Positions 49,028-57,320 of a stretch of 64,000 bases of DNA are shown here, piece after piece. Positions within the stretch are counted from its first letter, which is position 1. Each line of letters starts with the position of its first letter. The translations under genes and the position numbers were made by a program. The notes below the pieces were generated by a model, which was not told where the DNA came from, did not search any database, and saw nothing but the letters and a program-made list of their open reading frames with translations. The DNA comes from JAGQIB01 sp041393395 (GTDB lineage Bacteria; ARS69), in contig JAWKKG010000006.1 in the NCBI GenBank assembly GCA_041393395.1, positions 319,556-383,555 of the forward strand. The letters are read 5' to 3'.

Positions 49028-50977
49028 TCAGACCGGCCGCGGAATGCTCGCCGACGACTGCCGCCGACTCGACCGCAGCACCGCGAGGAGGCGCTCGCGC
49101 GTGAACGGCTTCGTGAGGAACTCCGTCATGCCGGCGGCGAGGCACGCGTCGCGGTCCTCGGTGCGGGCGTTCGCCGTCAACGCGATGATCGGCACGGGCT
49201 TGTCGCCCCGCTCGCTCTCCGCCCGACGAATCCGGCGGGACGCCTCGAGTCCGTCCATCTCGGGCATCTGCATGTCCATGAGAATGACGTCGAACGATCC
49301 TTCCGCGAACCGCGCGACAGCCTCCGCTCCGTTCTCGGCGAGCGTCACGACGCATCCGAGATCGCCGAGGTGGTCGCGCGCGACCTCCTGATTGATCGGG
49401 TTGTCCTCCGCGAGGAGAACTCGGATGCCCGAGAGGTTCGACGCCGATTCCGGTCGCTCGGCCCGGATGGGCTCGACCTCCTCCGGGGTCGCGACGGCGA
49501 ACTCGAGATCGAACCAGAACGTCGACCCCTTGCCGACTTCACTGTCCACGTCGATCCGCCCCCCCATCGCTCCCACGAGGCGGCGGCTGATCGCGAGACC
49601 GAGGCCGGTCCCACCGAAGCGGCGCGTCGTCGAACCGTCGGCCTGGGTGAAGGACTCGAAGATCCGTGCGCGCGCCGAGGCGTCGATGCCGATTCCGGTG
49701 TCGATCACCTCGAAGCGCAACCTTGTCCGATCGCCCGCGCCGTCGTCCCGCCGGGTCACCCGGATGCGAACGGAACCTTCCTCCGTGAAGCGAACCGCGT
49801 TGGACACCAGGTTCGTGAGAACCTGTCGGAGACGACCGGGATCTCCGACCAGCCATCCCGGACTCTCCGGGGAGAGCTCCGTTGCCATTTCGAGGCCGCG
49901 ACTCCCTGCCGAGGCGCGGACCATGCCCATGGCGTCGTCGAGGAGCGACCGGACCTCGAACGCGACTTGCTCGAGTTCGAGCCGCCCCGCCTCGATCTTC
50001 GAGAAGTCGAGGATGTCGTTGATGATCGTGAGCAGCGCCTCGCCGGAGCGGTAGGCGGTACGCGCAAAGGACTGCTGTCGATCGTCGAGATCCGTCCGAA
50101 GGAGGAGCTCCGTCATGCCCAGCACGCCGTTCATCGGGGTCCGGATCTCGTGGCTCATGTTCGCGAGGAACTCCGACTTCGCGCGACTCGCCTCCTCGGC
50201 GGCCTGCTTCGCCTGTTCGAGATCCAACGTGCGTTCCCTTACCCGTCGCTCCAGTCCGTCGTTCGCGTTCCGGAGGCGCTGATCGCGCGACTCGATCTCC
50301 ACGAGCATGTTGTTGAACGCCGAGATCAGCTCCCCGATCTCGTCGTCGGTGGTGACGTTGACTCGCATCGAGAAATCCTGCGCCCGCTCCACCTCCCGGG
50401 CAGTTCGCGCGAGTGCCAGGATCGGATCCGTCACCACTCGTACCAGGCGGCGCGAGAGTCCGTGTGCGATCACGGCGGAGAGGAGGATCACGAGCAACAG
50501 GATGAACGCATATCGAGCGAACGCAGCCCGATGCGACCGGAGATCGACCCGGATCGCGAGGGTGCCGAGCGACTCCTGGTCGAGCGCCACGGGCTCGAAG
50601 ACCACGAGGCTCCGCCAGCTGCGACCGCGAGGAAGGGCATCGAGACTCGTCTCGGGGAGGCTCGACGGATAGGCCGCGCGGGTCTCTCCCTGAGGGTCGA
50701 ACAGCCAGGCGCCATCGAAATCGGCCAGCGCGCTCAGGGAGGAGAGATTCTCCTCGGCGGAGCGATCATCCTCGAAGTACATCGCGGCGGCACAGTTCGC
50801 GGCCACGACACGGGCGATCGACTGGAACTCGTGACTCGCTCGCTCCTGCGCGCGGTACAGGTCGTGAACGAAGAAGGACGCTGCCGCCACCGCCAGCGCG
50901 GTGAACGAGGCGAGTGTCTGACTTCTCGTCCACTTCGATCGAATGCTCGATGCGCGTAGCAGCGGATTCCTTGGCAT
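49028..50977 (-). CDS. Hybrid sensor histidine kinase (CHASE8-like, HAMP, HisKA, HATPase, REC)
   Basis: A 649-residue inner-membrane kinase. Transmembrane helix 1 is about 20-38. A periplasmic CHASE8-like sensor follows (about 40-152; ARVVAANCAAAMYFEDDRSAEENLSSL), then transmembrane helix 2 (155-172) and HAMP (173-230). HisKA has the phospho-His in FLANMSHEIRTPMNG (about H276). HATPase_c shows LVSNAVRFTEEG, DTGIGI and GGTGLGLAISRRLV. A C-terminal receiver has its Asp in VILMDMQMPEMDG. The sensor type is the one found in YfiN, and a YfiR gene precedes it. With no HPt of its own, it should relay to the HPt protein at 53776. ATG 50977 is preferred; GTG 50983 is possible. Confidence 0.92.
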   Translation of the reverse strand: MPRNPLLRASSIRSKWTRSQTLASFTALAVAAASFFVHDLYRAQERASHEFQSIARVVAANCAAAMYFEDDRSAEENLSSLSALADFDGAWLFDPQGETRAAYPSSLPETSLDALPRGRSWRSLVVFEPVALDQESLGTLAIRVDLRSHRAAFARYAFILLLVILLSAVIAHGLSRRLVRVVTDPILALARTAREVERAQDFSMRVNVTTDDEIGELISAFNNMLVEIESRDQRLRNANDGLERRVRERTLDLEQAKQAAEEASRAKSEFLANMSHEIRTPMNGVLGMTELLLRTDLDDRQQSFARTAYRSGEALLTIINDILDFSKIEAGRLELEQVAFEVRSLLDDAMGMVRASAGSRGLEMATELSPESPGWLVGDPGRLRQVLTNLVSNAVRFTEEGSVRIRVTRRDDGAGDRTRLRFEVIDTGIGIDASARARIFESFTQADGSTTRRFGGTGLGLAISRRLVGAMGGRIDVDSEVGKGSTFWFDLEFAVATPEEVEPIRAERPESASNLSGIRVLLAEDNPINQEVARDHLGDLGCVVTLAENGAEAVARFAEGSFDVILMDMQMPEMDGLEASRRIRRAESERGDKPVPIIALTANARTEDRDACLAAGMTEFLTKPFTRERLLAVLRSSRRQSSASIPRPV

Positions 50978-50983
50978 GGGCAC

Positions 50984-51571
50984 CTAGGGGCAGTCCGAGC
51001 CCCGGGCCTCCTCGGCCAGGGCGAGCAGACGGGAGCTGACCTCGAGGCCGGCGGACTCGCACGCATCCTGGTTGATGCGAAGCTTGAGACGTCGATCCTC
51101 CACGGCCATCTCGACCATTCCGCCGTGATTGCCGAACCCCTCGAAGTCCCCCACGGTGAGGACGGCGTGAGCCCGTGCCTGGCTCAGGAGCCCGCACGTC
51201 TCGTCCTTCCGTTCGCGCGGAATCACGAGCAGCTGCACGTCGGCGATATCGGACTCGCTCTCGATCCGGCGGAGCTCGACCGGCCGGTCCCGCACCGACT
51301 GGTCCGCGAACACCTCCGCCAGCGCGCCGTCGAAGGGATCGTCCTGCAGATATCCCACCACGAAGGCCTTCGTCGAGTCCTCCACCGCCGGCCACTCGAC
51401 GAAGCGAGTGACCTTGTACACACACGCGGCCATTACCTGCTCCGCCCGCGCGGGCTCGGCCGCGGTCCCGCCGGCCCCGAACAGATGGACCAGGAGAACG
51501 AGCGGCGTCGCAAGCGCGAGCCGGACCGGTCGACACCGGTGACGACAAGCCGTCCGGGATACCGGCGACAC
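50984..51571 (-). CDS. YfiR-family periplasmic protein (DUF4154)
   Basis: A 195-residue exported protein with a signal peptide (PVRLALATPLVLLVHLFGAGG) and the DUF4154/YfiR domain (PF13689): VMAACVYKVTRFVEWPAV, FVVGYLQDDPFDGALAEVF, VELRRIESESDIADVQLLVI, LTVGDFEGFGNHGGMVEMAV and LKLRINQDACESAGLEVSSR. In Pseudomonas, YfiR binds and represses the CHASE8 sensor of the diguanylate cyclase YfiN. Here the partner would be the CHASE8-like histidine kinase encoded immediately downstream. GTG 51571 overlaps the TonB-receptor stop (TAGTG), with GGGGGAT upstream. The cysteines at AAC, ETCG and DACE may form the redox-sensitive disulfides known in YfiR. Confidence 0.9.
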   Translation of the reverse strand: MSPVSRTACRHRCRPVRLALATPLVLLVHLFGAGGTAAEPARAEQVMAACVYKVTRFVEWPAVEDSTKAFVVGYLQDDPFDGALAEVFADQSVRDRPVELRRIESESDIADVQLLVIPRERKDETCGLLSQARAHAVLTVGDFEGFGNHGGMVEMAVEDRRLKLRINQDACESAGLEVSSRLLALAEEARGSDCP

Positions 51572-53628
51572 TAGATCCCCCAGCGAACCTGGGTGTAGAG
51601 AACCCGCCCCACCTCGTGAGGGGAGTTGCCGAGAAGTACGTCCTGGAACTCGGGGGAGTCGGGCCCGACGAGATTCCGGCCGCCGAGCGCCACCGAGAAG
51701 TTCGTGAGCGGAGACCAACGCACCGCAGCGTCGAGCGTGAAGTAGGCGTCGAGCGACGCGTGCGCGCCGGTGGCGAACTCGTCCAGCGTCAGCGGAATCA
51801 CCGAGTCGAGCGGCGAGACCCACCGCACGGTGGAGTCGAGCAGGAGTCCTTGCCGAACTCCCAGCGTGGAGCTGGCGAAGACCTGATGACTCGGGGTCGA
51901 ACCGGCCACGCTGAGCGGGGACCATCCGCTCGGCGCCGAGTCGAGACTCAGGTGGAAGTAGGAGTAACCGCTCCGCACGAGCGAGAATGGCCCGAGGCCA
52001 CTCGCCTCCAGCGCGAGTTCCGTGCCCATCGTCGTGGCGGCCGAACCGATCTGCCACTGTGCTGCCACCTCGACCAACGCACCGTCCGGACCGAAAGAGA
52101 TCGTCGGGGGACCGGTGAGCTGCGTTCCGAGGACGCCCGTGTAGTCGTTTCGGTACACGGCGAGATCGGCCTCGATCCGTCTCGTCAGCGCGATCCGGTA
52201 ACCGAGCTCGTAGGCCGTCACCTTCTCCACGAGGTCACCGTCGTTCGGCAGCATGGAGTACTGGAACTGGGTTCCGTTCGACATGGAGCCCGACAGGCGC
52301 GCCGTGAAGTCTCTCATGGTCCGCGAAGGAGTGGTGACCGCGCGCGAAGCCGCGGCCCACACCAGCTGGCGCTCGGAAACGCGATGGGCCAGTCGTGCCG
52401 TCGGCGAGACGTGGAGACCGGAAGTCGAGGACTCCTCGATCTTCGCTCCCAGGACCAGGCGAAGGCGCCCGTCCAGGCCGCGACGTTCTCCCTGCGCGTA
52501 GACATTCCAGAGCACGGTCGATCGTTCGGGAGACACGGCTTCGACGACCGCTGTCGGCGTGAAAACGTCGCTCACGAGGCGAGCGCCGGCGCCCACGTTC
52601 AACGTCGAGTGCTCTCCGAGATCCCGGTAGGACCGGATCTCGAGATCGTAGGTGTCATTCACGTAGTCGATCGCCTGCTGGTAGCGCTCGGAGCGATCGT
52701 AGTACGCCTGCACGGTCGTCACGCCGCGGTCCCCGTTGCGCGTGTAGCGCCCCAGGACGTGCGCACCCTTCGCCTGCGAAGTCGACAGCGTCGCGTCGGT
52801 GGACGGCAACGTGAGGAACGCGAACTCGTGCTGTGCGAACTGGTCCTTCTGGACGGCGCCCGTCAGCAGGAACTCGTCGCGGGACTCGTGGCCGTAATCG
52901 ATTCGAAAGCCCCCCCGGACTTCGTCCCAGATCCGGTGGTCTTCCCCGTTCGTGAGCGCATCGTTCGTCCGATCCGCGTACCGGAGATATCCGCGAATGC
53001 CGCCGTCTTCGAGTGGGACCTGCTGGGTGAGCTGCGCTGCCACCGTGAGATCCTGGTCCGCGACCCGAAACGCCTGGATCGTGGACTTGCCCTGCGCCGG
53101 CTTCGTGATGACGTTGATGACGCCGTTCACGGCGTTTGCGCCCCACATCGCGCCGCCCGGCCCCCGGACGACCTCGATCCGTTCGATCTGATCGAGCGGC
53201 AACTCCTGTGCGTCCCAGAACACCTGGGAGAACAACGGCGAGAAGACGGTGCGTCCATCCACCATCACGAGGAGCTTGTTCGACCACACGCCGTTGAATC
53301 CGCGAGCGGCGATCGCCCAGTCCGATGAGCTGACCCGGGCCACCTGAAGACCGGGGACGGCTCGCAGCGCCTCCGGAAGCGAGGTCGCGCCGCTTCGCGC
53401 GATGTCCTCCGATGTCAGCACGTAGGTGGCGGCCGCGGTGTCGAAGTAGGCTTCCTCCTTCTTCGACACGGAGACCACTTCCACGCGAAGCAGATCCTCG
53501 AGGGACAGCTCCGCGAGATCGGACAGACCGTTCGACTCGGCTGGAGCACCCGCGGGAGTGCAGCAGACGACGGCACCGAGAACCATCGCGAGGGTTCGAG
53601 CTTCTCGGCTTGCGGGGACCGTGCTCAT
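51571..53628 (-). CDS. TonB-dependent outer-membrane receptor
   Basis: A 685-residue outer-membrane receptor. After the signal peptide (about 1-30) comes LSLEDLLRVEVVSVSKKEE, the TonB-box-like segment typical of the LSLEDLLxxEVTSVSKK subgroup. The plug domain follows (LTSEDIARSGATSLPEALRA, GGAMWGANAVNGVINVITK), then a beta-barrel ending TQVRWGI. The subgroup is often encoded with YfiR and histidine kinases rather than with iron-uptake genes. The ligand is unknown. ATG 53628 has AAGGAG eight bases upstream. It is the first gene of a three-gene operon (receptor, YfiR, hybrid kinase) and is divergent from the HPt gene across a spacer with inverted repeats. Confidence 0.92.
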   Translation of the reverse strand: MSTVPASREARTLAMVLGAVVCCTPAGAPAESNGLSDLAELSLEDLLRVEVVSVSKKEEAYFDTAAATYVLTSEDIARSGATSLPEALRAVPGLQVARVSSSDWAIAARGFNGVWSNKLLVMVDGRTVFSPLFSQVFWDAQELPLDQIERIEVVRGPGGAMWGANAVNGVINVITKPAQGKSTIQAFRVADQDLTVAAQLTQQVPLEDGGIRGYLRYADRTNDALTNGEDHRIWDEVRGGFRIDYGHESRDEFLLTGAVQKDQFAQHEFAFLTLPSTDATLSTSQAKGAHVLGRYTRNGDRGVTTVQAYYDRSERYQQAIDYVNDTYDLEIRSYRDLGEHSTLNVGAGARLVSDVFTPTAVVEAVSPERSTVLWNVYAQGERRGLDGRLRLVLGAKIEESSTSGLHVSPTARLAHRVSERQLVWAAASRAVTTPSRTMRDFTARLSGSMSNGTQFQYSMLPNDGDLVEKVTAYELGYRIALTRRIEADLAVYRNDYTGVLGTQLTGPPTISFGPDGALVEVAAQWQIGSAATTMGTELALEASGLGPFSLVRSGYSYFHLSLDSAPSGWSPLSVAGSTPSHQVFASSTLGVRQGLLLDSTVRWVSPLDSVIPLTLDEFATGAHASLDAYFTLDAAVRWSPLTNFSVALGGRNLVGPDSPEFQDVLLGNSPHEVGRVLYTQVRWGI

Positions 53629-53663
53629 TCCAAACTCCTTCGGGCGGAACCTGGGGGGTTCTT

Positions 53664-53724
53664 GCGTTTCACCTGGATGAATCGACCGATGAAACGCCGC
53701 GCTTGAATCGAAACGTGCTCAAGC
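53664..53724. promoter_or_regulatory. Two inverted repeats between divergent receptor and HPt genes
   Basis: GCGTTTCA-N18-TGAAACGC (53664-53697) and GCTTGA-N12-TCAAGC (53701-53724) lie in the 147-base spacer shared by the TonB-receptor operon (-) and the HPt gene (+). Their position suits an operator acting on both promoters. The binding protein is not identified; no DNA-binding gene is adjacent. Confidence 0.45.
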
Positions 53725-53775
53725 CGGCCCCGGCCCCTTCCGACCGGCCACGAAGAGACCCGAGGAGGAGGCGAC

Positions 53776-54138
53776 GTGGACCGGCAGAACGACGACTCAC
53801 CGATCTTCGACCTGGAACTGGCGACGACCTACTGCGGATCGAAGCGCGACCTGGCGCTCCGCCTCGCCCGGAAGCTCGCGGACATCGGACCGGGCGAGAT
53901 CGAGGCGATCGCGCACGCGATCGAGACCGGGAATGCGAGCGAGGCGGCCACGGCCGCCCATCGACTCAAGGGTTCCGCGGCGCCGCTCGGCGCGGAACGT
54001 CTGCGGCGCGCGGCGGAGGAGATCGAGGCCGCCTGCCGCGAGGGGCAGCCGGCCGACGCGCTGGCCGACCGGCTGCGGGACGAGATTCGCGAGTTCGTGG
54101 TCGAACTGAACCGGCACCCGGAGGCGGGGCCGCGGTAG
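53776..54138 (+). CDS. Stand-alone HPt phosphotransfer protein
   Basis: A 120-residue cytosolic four-helix protein of the HPt family (PF01627). The phospho-accepting histidine is in ATAAHRLKGSAAPLGAERLRRAAEEIE (about H62), which matches the HxxKGSxxxxG consensus. There is no other domain. GTG 53776 has GAGGAGG with ideal spacing. It is divergent from the TonB-receptor/YfiR/hybrid-kinase operon, whose kinase ends in a receiver domain. This protein would take the phosphoryl group from that receiver and pass it to a response regulator encoded elsewhere. No such output regulator is in the window. Confidence 0.88.
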   Translation: MDRQNDDSPIFDLELATTYCGSKRDLALRLARKLADIGPGEIEAIAHAIETGNASEAATAAHRLKGSAAPLGAERLRRAAEEIEAACREGQPADALADRLRDEIREFVVELNRHPEAGPR

Positions 54139-54201
54139 GCCGGCGAGGAATCCCGGGTGCGCGTACCTGCCGGCGATCCCTCGCCGCGAGTCCGCCGACG
54201 C

Positions 54202-54711
54202 CTAGAAGGGCGACTCGTCCGCGGTCGGCCCGTAGATCGACGGCAACGGCACGTCGCACAGCCGGAGATAGACCGACAGCTGGGCGCGGTGATGGATCAG
54301 GTGATTCATCACGAAGCTGCGGAGCACGGCGACCTTCGGCAGCGTGAACGCCACCTCGCCCCCGTTCCGGAGCGACCAGTTCTCGAACATCTTCTGATCC
54401 GACGCACCCGCGATCGCCGCCCGGGCCGCCGCGACGTTCTCGTCGAAGCGGGCGACCAGTTCCTCCGTCGTGCGGCAGAGCGGAGGCTGCGCGTTCGGCC
54501 CATCCTTCGGATTGACGTCGAAACCGTCGCCGTCGAGCGTGATGCCCGTCCAGGACAGCAGGTTCGCGACGTGCGTCGCGAGGGACCCGAGCGGGAAGGA
54601 TTTCTCGTGCGGACGCCAGTCCATCCGGCCCTCGGGCACTCGCTCGAGCACGCGACGGGTGGTCGCCATCTCCTGATCGAACTCGGGAAGCATCGACTGC
54701 GCGATCGACAT
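54202..54711 (-). CDS. DinB-family putative metalloenzyme
   Basis: A 169-residue four-helix-bundle protein of the DinB/YfiT superfamily (PF12867). SIAQSMLPEFDQEMATTRRVLERVP, GRMDWRPHEKSFPLGSLATHVANLLSWTG and VLRSFVMNHLIHHRAQLSVYLR give the three histidines (THV, and HLIHH pair) that bind a divalent metal. Family members act as thiol (for example bacillithiol or mycothiol) transferases or are uncharacterised. ATG 54711 has AGGAGG six bases upstream. The gene is single and divergent from the membrane kinase gene. It ends NIYG-like at SIYGPTADESPF, a common DinB ending. Confidence 0.87.
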   Translation of the reverse strand: MSIAQSMLPEFDQEMATTRRVLERVPEGRMDWRPHEKSFPLGSLATHVANLLSWTGITLDGDGFDVNPKDGPNAQPPLCRTTEELVARFDENVAAARAAIAGASDQKMFENWSLRNGGEVAFTLPKVAVLRSFVMNHLIHHRAQLSVYLRLCDVPLPSIYGPTADESPF

Positions 54712-54867
54712 GGTTCCTCCTGCGGCCCGCGGCCGCCAGACACGAAGTCGCCCCGGGAGTGGGCGCCTCCAAAGACCGGACGATCGCACCGCTCGGGCCC
54801 GCCCGTCGACGCGAAACCACGACGAAAACAAGGGATGCCGGCCGGGGGCCTGGTTTAGTCTCCCGCC

Positions 54868-56451
54868 ATGGCCGATCCCACCGTGAGATTCCGGCTCGCG
54901 ACCGACGCGGCGGCGAGCCGCGACGGTTCGGGGTTCGGTCTCCCTGCCGACCTGCTGCGCCAGTCGCGTCATCGGGTGCGCATCATCGCGCTCCTGATGC
55001 TCATCGCATCCGGCGCCGACCTCGTGATGATGACCGTGGGTGCGTTCTACACGCACTTCCGGTGGTCCGAGGTACTCGGGCCGGACGCGATCCCCGCGCT
55101 CGGCACGCTCTTCTCGTTCAGCGCGGCCGCCATCCTGTTCCTCGCCGCGGGAACGGATCGCATCCGCAACGGGACCTTGCTCACGATCGCCCTCGCCTTC
55201 GAGGTCTTCGTCTGCTTCGTGCTGTCCGTATCGAATCCGATCGCCGTCTACGGATCCACCGGACGTCTTCCGAACCTCACGTGGGTCACGCCGCTGATCA
55301 TCCTGTTCCCGCTGATCGTGCCCTGTCCGCCCCGGCGAACACTCGTGACCGCGCTGCTCGCAGCGGCGACCCGTCCGATCGCGCTCGTGCTGCTGGTGGC
55401 GGCGGGACTCGTTCGGGCCGACAGCGAGGCGTACTTCACGGCCGTCTTCAGCCCCGGACTCGCAGTGGTCTTCGCGACGTTCGGATCGCGCGTCGTCTAC
55501 GGGCTCGGGATGGAAGTCGCGCGAGCCCGCCAGATGGGCAACTACACGCTCGAGCGGAAGCTCGGCAGCGGCGGCATGGGCGAGGTGTGGCTCGCCCGCC
55601 ATCGTCTCCTCGCGCGCCCGGCGGCGGTCAAGCTCGTCCGCTCCGATCATCTCACGCGCGAGCCGGCGGGCGAATCCGCATCGGTCATCCTCGAGCGTTT
55701 CGAGCGCGAGGCGCAGGCCACCGCCGCGTTGCGCTCTCCGCACACGATCAACCTGTTCGACTACGGCGTGAGCGACGAGGGGACCTTCTATTACGTGATG
55801 GAGCTCCTCGACGGCCTCGACGCCGACTCGCTCGTGCGCCGCTTCGGACCCGTTCCGGCCGGTCGCGCGATCGGCATCCTGCGTCAGATGTGCCACTCGC
55901 TCGCGGAGGCGCACGAGCGCGGGCTCACCCACCGGGACATCAAGCCCGCGAACGTCTACGTGTGCCGCTACGGTCGCGACCACGATTTCGTGAAGGTGCT
56001 CGACTTCGGTCTCGTGAAGACCGCCACGGATGCGAGCTCCGCCACGGCGCTGACGATGGAGGGCGTGATCAGCGGAACGCCGGCGTTCATGGCGCCGGAG
56101 CAGGCCCGGGGCGCCGACCGCGCCGACGCGCGGTCCGATCTCTACGCGGTGGGCTGCGTGGCGTACTGGCTGCTGACGGGTCGGCTCGTGTTCGACGGGA
56201 CCGGCGCGGTGGATCTGCTGGTCCACCACGCCCGCTCGGAGCCGGTGCCCCCGTCGCAGCGGACCGAGCTCGAGATTCCCACCGCGCTCGACGAGATCGT
56301 GCTCGCCTGCCTCGCGAAGGACCCCGCGCGACGTCCGCCGACTGCCGCCGATCTCAGCGCACGGCTGGCGAGCTGCGGGGTTGCGGAGTGGAGTCCGGAC
56401 GAAGCGCGCGACTGGTGGTCCGCGCACCTTCCCGGCTCCACCGCGGACTGA
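54868..56451 (+). CDS. Membrane-anchored Ser/Thr protein kinase (N-terminal membrane domain)
   Basis: A 527-residue kinase. Residues 36-215 contain about six transmembrane helices (RIIALLMLIASGADLVMMTVG, FSAAAILFLAAG, LIILFPLIVPC, ALVLLVAAGLV, LAVVFATFGSRVVYG). The catalytic domain begins at NYTLERKLGSGGMGEVWLAR (226), with K255 in AAVKLVRSD, HRDIKPANVYVC, LDFGLVK and GTPAFMAPEQARGAD. This is an intact RD kinase, unlike the one at 5543. A kinase at the C-terminus behind a multi-helix N-terminus is the reverse of the usual PASTA-type order. ATG 54868 is clear. The gene end is 1 base from the convergent methyltransferase gene. Confidence 0.9.
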   Translation: MADPTVRFRLATDAAASRDGSGFGLPADLLRQSRHRVRIIALLMLIASGADLVMMTVGAFYTHFRWSEVLGPDAIPALGTLFSFSAAAILFLAAGTDRIRNGTLLTIALAFEVFVCFVLSVSNPIAVYGSTGRLPNLTWVTPLIILFPLIVPCPPRRTLVTALLAAATRPIALVLLVAAGLVRADSEAYFTAVFSPGLAVVFATFGSRVVYGLGMEVARARQMGNYTLERKLGSGGMGEVWLARHRLLARPAAVKLVRSDHLTREPAGESASVILERFEREAQATAALRSPHTINLFDYGVSDEGTFYYVMELLDGLDADSLVRRFGPVPAGRAIGILRQMCHSLAEAHERGLTHRDIKPANVYVCRYGRDHDFVKVLDFGLVKTATDASSATALTMEGVISGTPAFMAPEQARGADRADARSDLYAVGCVAYWLLTGRLVFDGTGAVDLLVHHARSEPVPPSQRTELEIPTALDEIVLACLAKDPARRPPTAADLSARLASCGVAEWSPDEARDWWSAHLPGSTAD

Positions 56452-56452
56452 C

Positions 56453-57148
56453 TCACACGCCGAACGCAAACACCACGAGCATCGGCCACCCGACGTACTT
56501 CTCGCACCGCGGAAACCGCTCCGCGAACTCCGCGTCCGGCGCGTGCTCGCTCAGGTGCGTGAGGCGGAGCCCGGCGCCGAGCGCCGCGGTCACGAAGTCG
56601 CCGATCCCGTGCGGATGGCTTCCCGGCTCCACGACCTCCCCGGTGTCGGGATCGGTGAAGCGGGCCTGACTCCCGCGGAGGTACATCGCGGGGTGCATCG
56701 CGGAAACGATCGCGGCGCCCGTCGGACGCAGCACCCGGCGGATCTCGCCGAAGAACCGGTCCAGATCGCCCAGATGCTCCAGGACGAGACCGCTCACGAC
56801 CAGGTCGAAGGATTGGTCGTCGAACGGCAGCGTGACGGTGAGATCGTGGACGACGAACTTCACCGACTCCGCTCCCGGCTTGCCGCGCGCCGCGTCGATC
56901 ATGCCGGCGGAGAAGTCCACCGCGGTGACGTGAGCCCCGCGCTCCGCGAGGCGGACCGCATGGCGGCCGGTCCCGCAGCCGAGATCGAGTGCGAAGAGGC
57001 CGCGGACGTTCGTCGGCTCGAGGGCACGGACGACGGGTTCCTCGAGCGCGGGCAACGGATTCCGATCGTGATCGTAGACCTTCGCCCACCGATCGTATCC
57101 GTCGCGAATGGAGTCCGGATGTCCGAGGCGTGGACCGGTCGTCGACAT
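56453..57148 (-). CDS. Class I SAM-dependent methyltransferase (UbiE/Methyltransf_11-like)
   Basis: A 231-residue methyltransferase. The N-terminal segment SIRDGYDRWAKVYDHDRNPLPALEEPVV precedes motif I (FALDLGCGTGRHAVRLAERG), the acidic VTAVDFSAGMIDAARG, and the post-motifs LPFDDQSFDLVVSGLVLEHL and IRRVLRPTGAAIVSAMHPAMY. The DGYDRWAxxYD start is seen in UbiE-like and malonyl-ACP methyltransferase-like proteins; the exact substrate is unknown. ATG 57148 has GGGAGGG eight bases upstream. An in-frame extension to 57208 is rejected. It converges on the membrane kinase gene with almost no gap. Confidence 0.85.
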   Translation of the reverse strand: MSTTGPRLGHPDSIRDGYDRWAKVYDHDRNPLPALEEPVVRALEPTNVRGLFALDLGCGTGRHAVRLAERGAHVTAVDFSAGMIDAARGKPGAESVKFVVHDLTVTLPFDDQSFDLVVSGLVLEHLGDLDRFFGEIRRVLRPTGAAIVSAMHPAMYLRGSQARFTDPDTGEVVEPGSHPHGIGDFVTAALGAGLRLTHLSEHAPDAEFAERFPRCEKYVGWPMLVVFAFGV

Positions 57149-57320
57149 GGATGAACCCTCCCCGGCGAGGGAGAGTACCGCAGAACCGACCGGCCCGACC
57201 CGAGGCAACCACAGACGGATTCGACCGGTCCGCGATCTCCGTCCGGGCGATCCATCCGCGCGATCCCCCGCGCGATTCGACGGCCGCCCCCCTCCCCCGG
57301 AGAAGGGCGGCCGCGAACGA

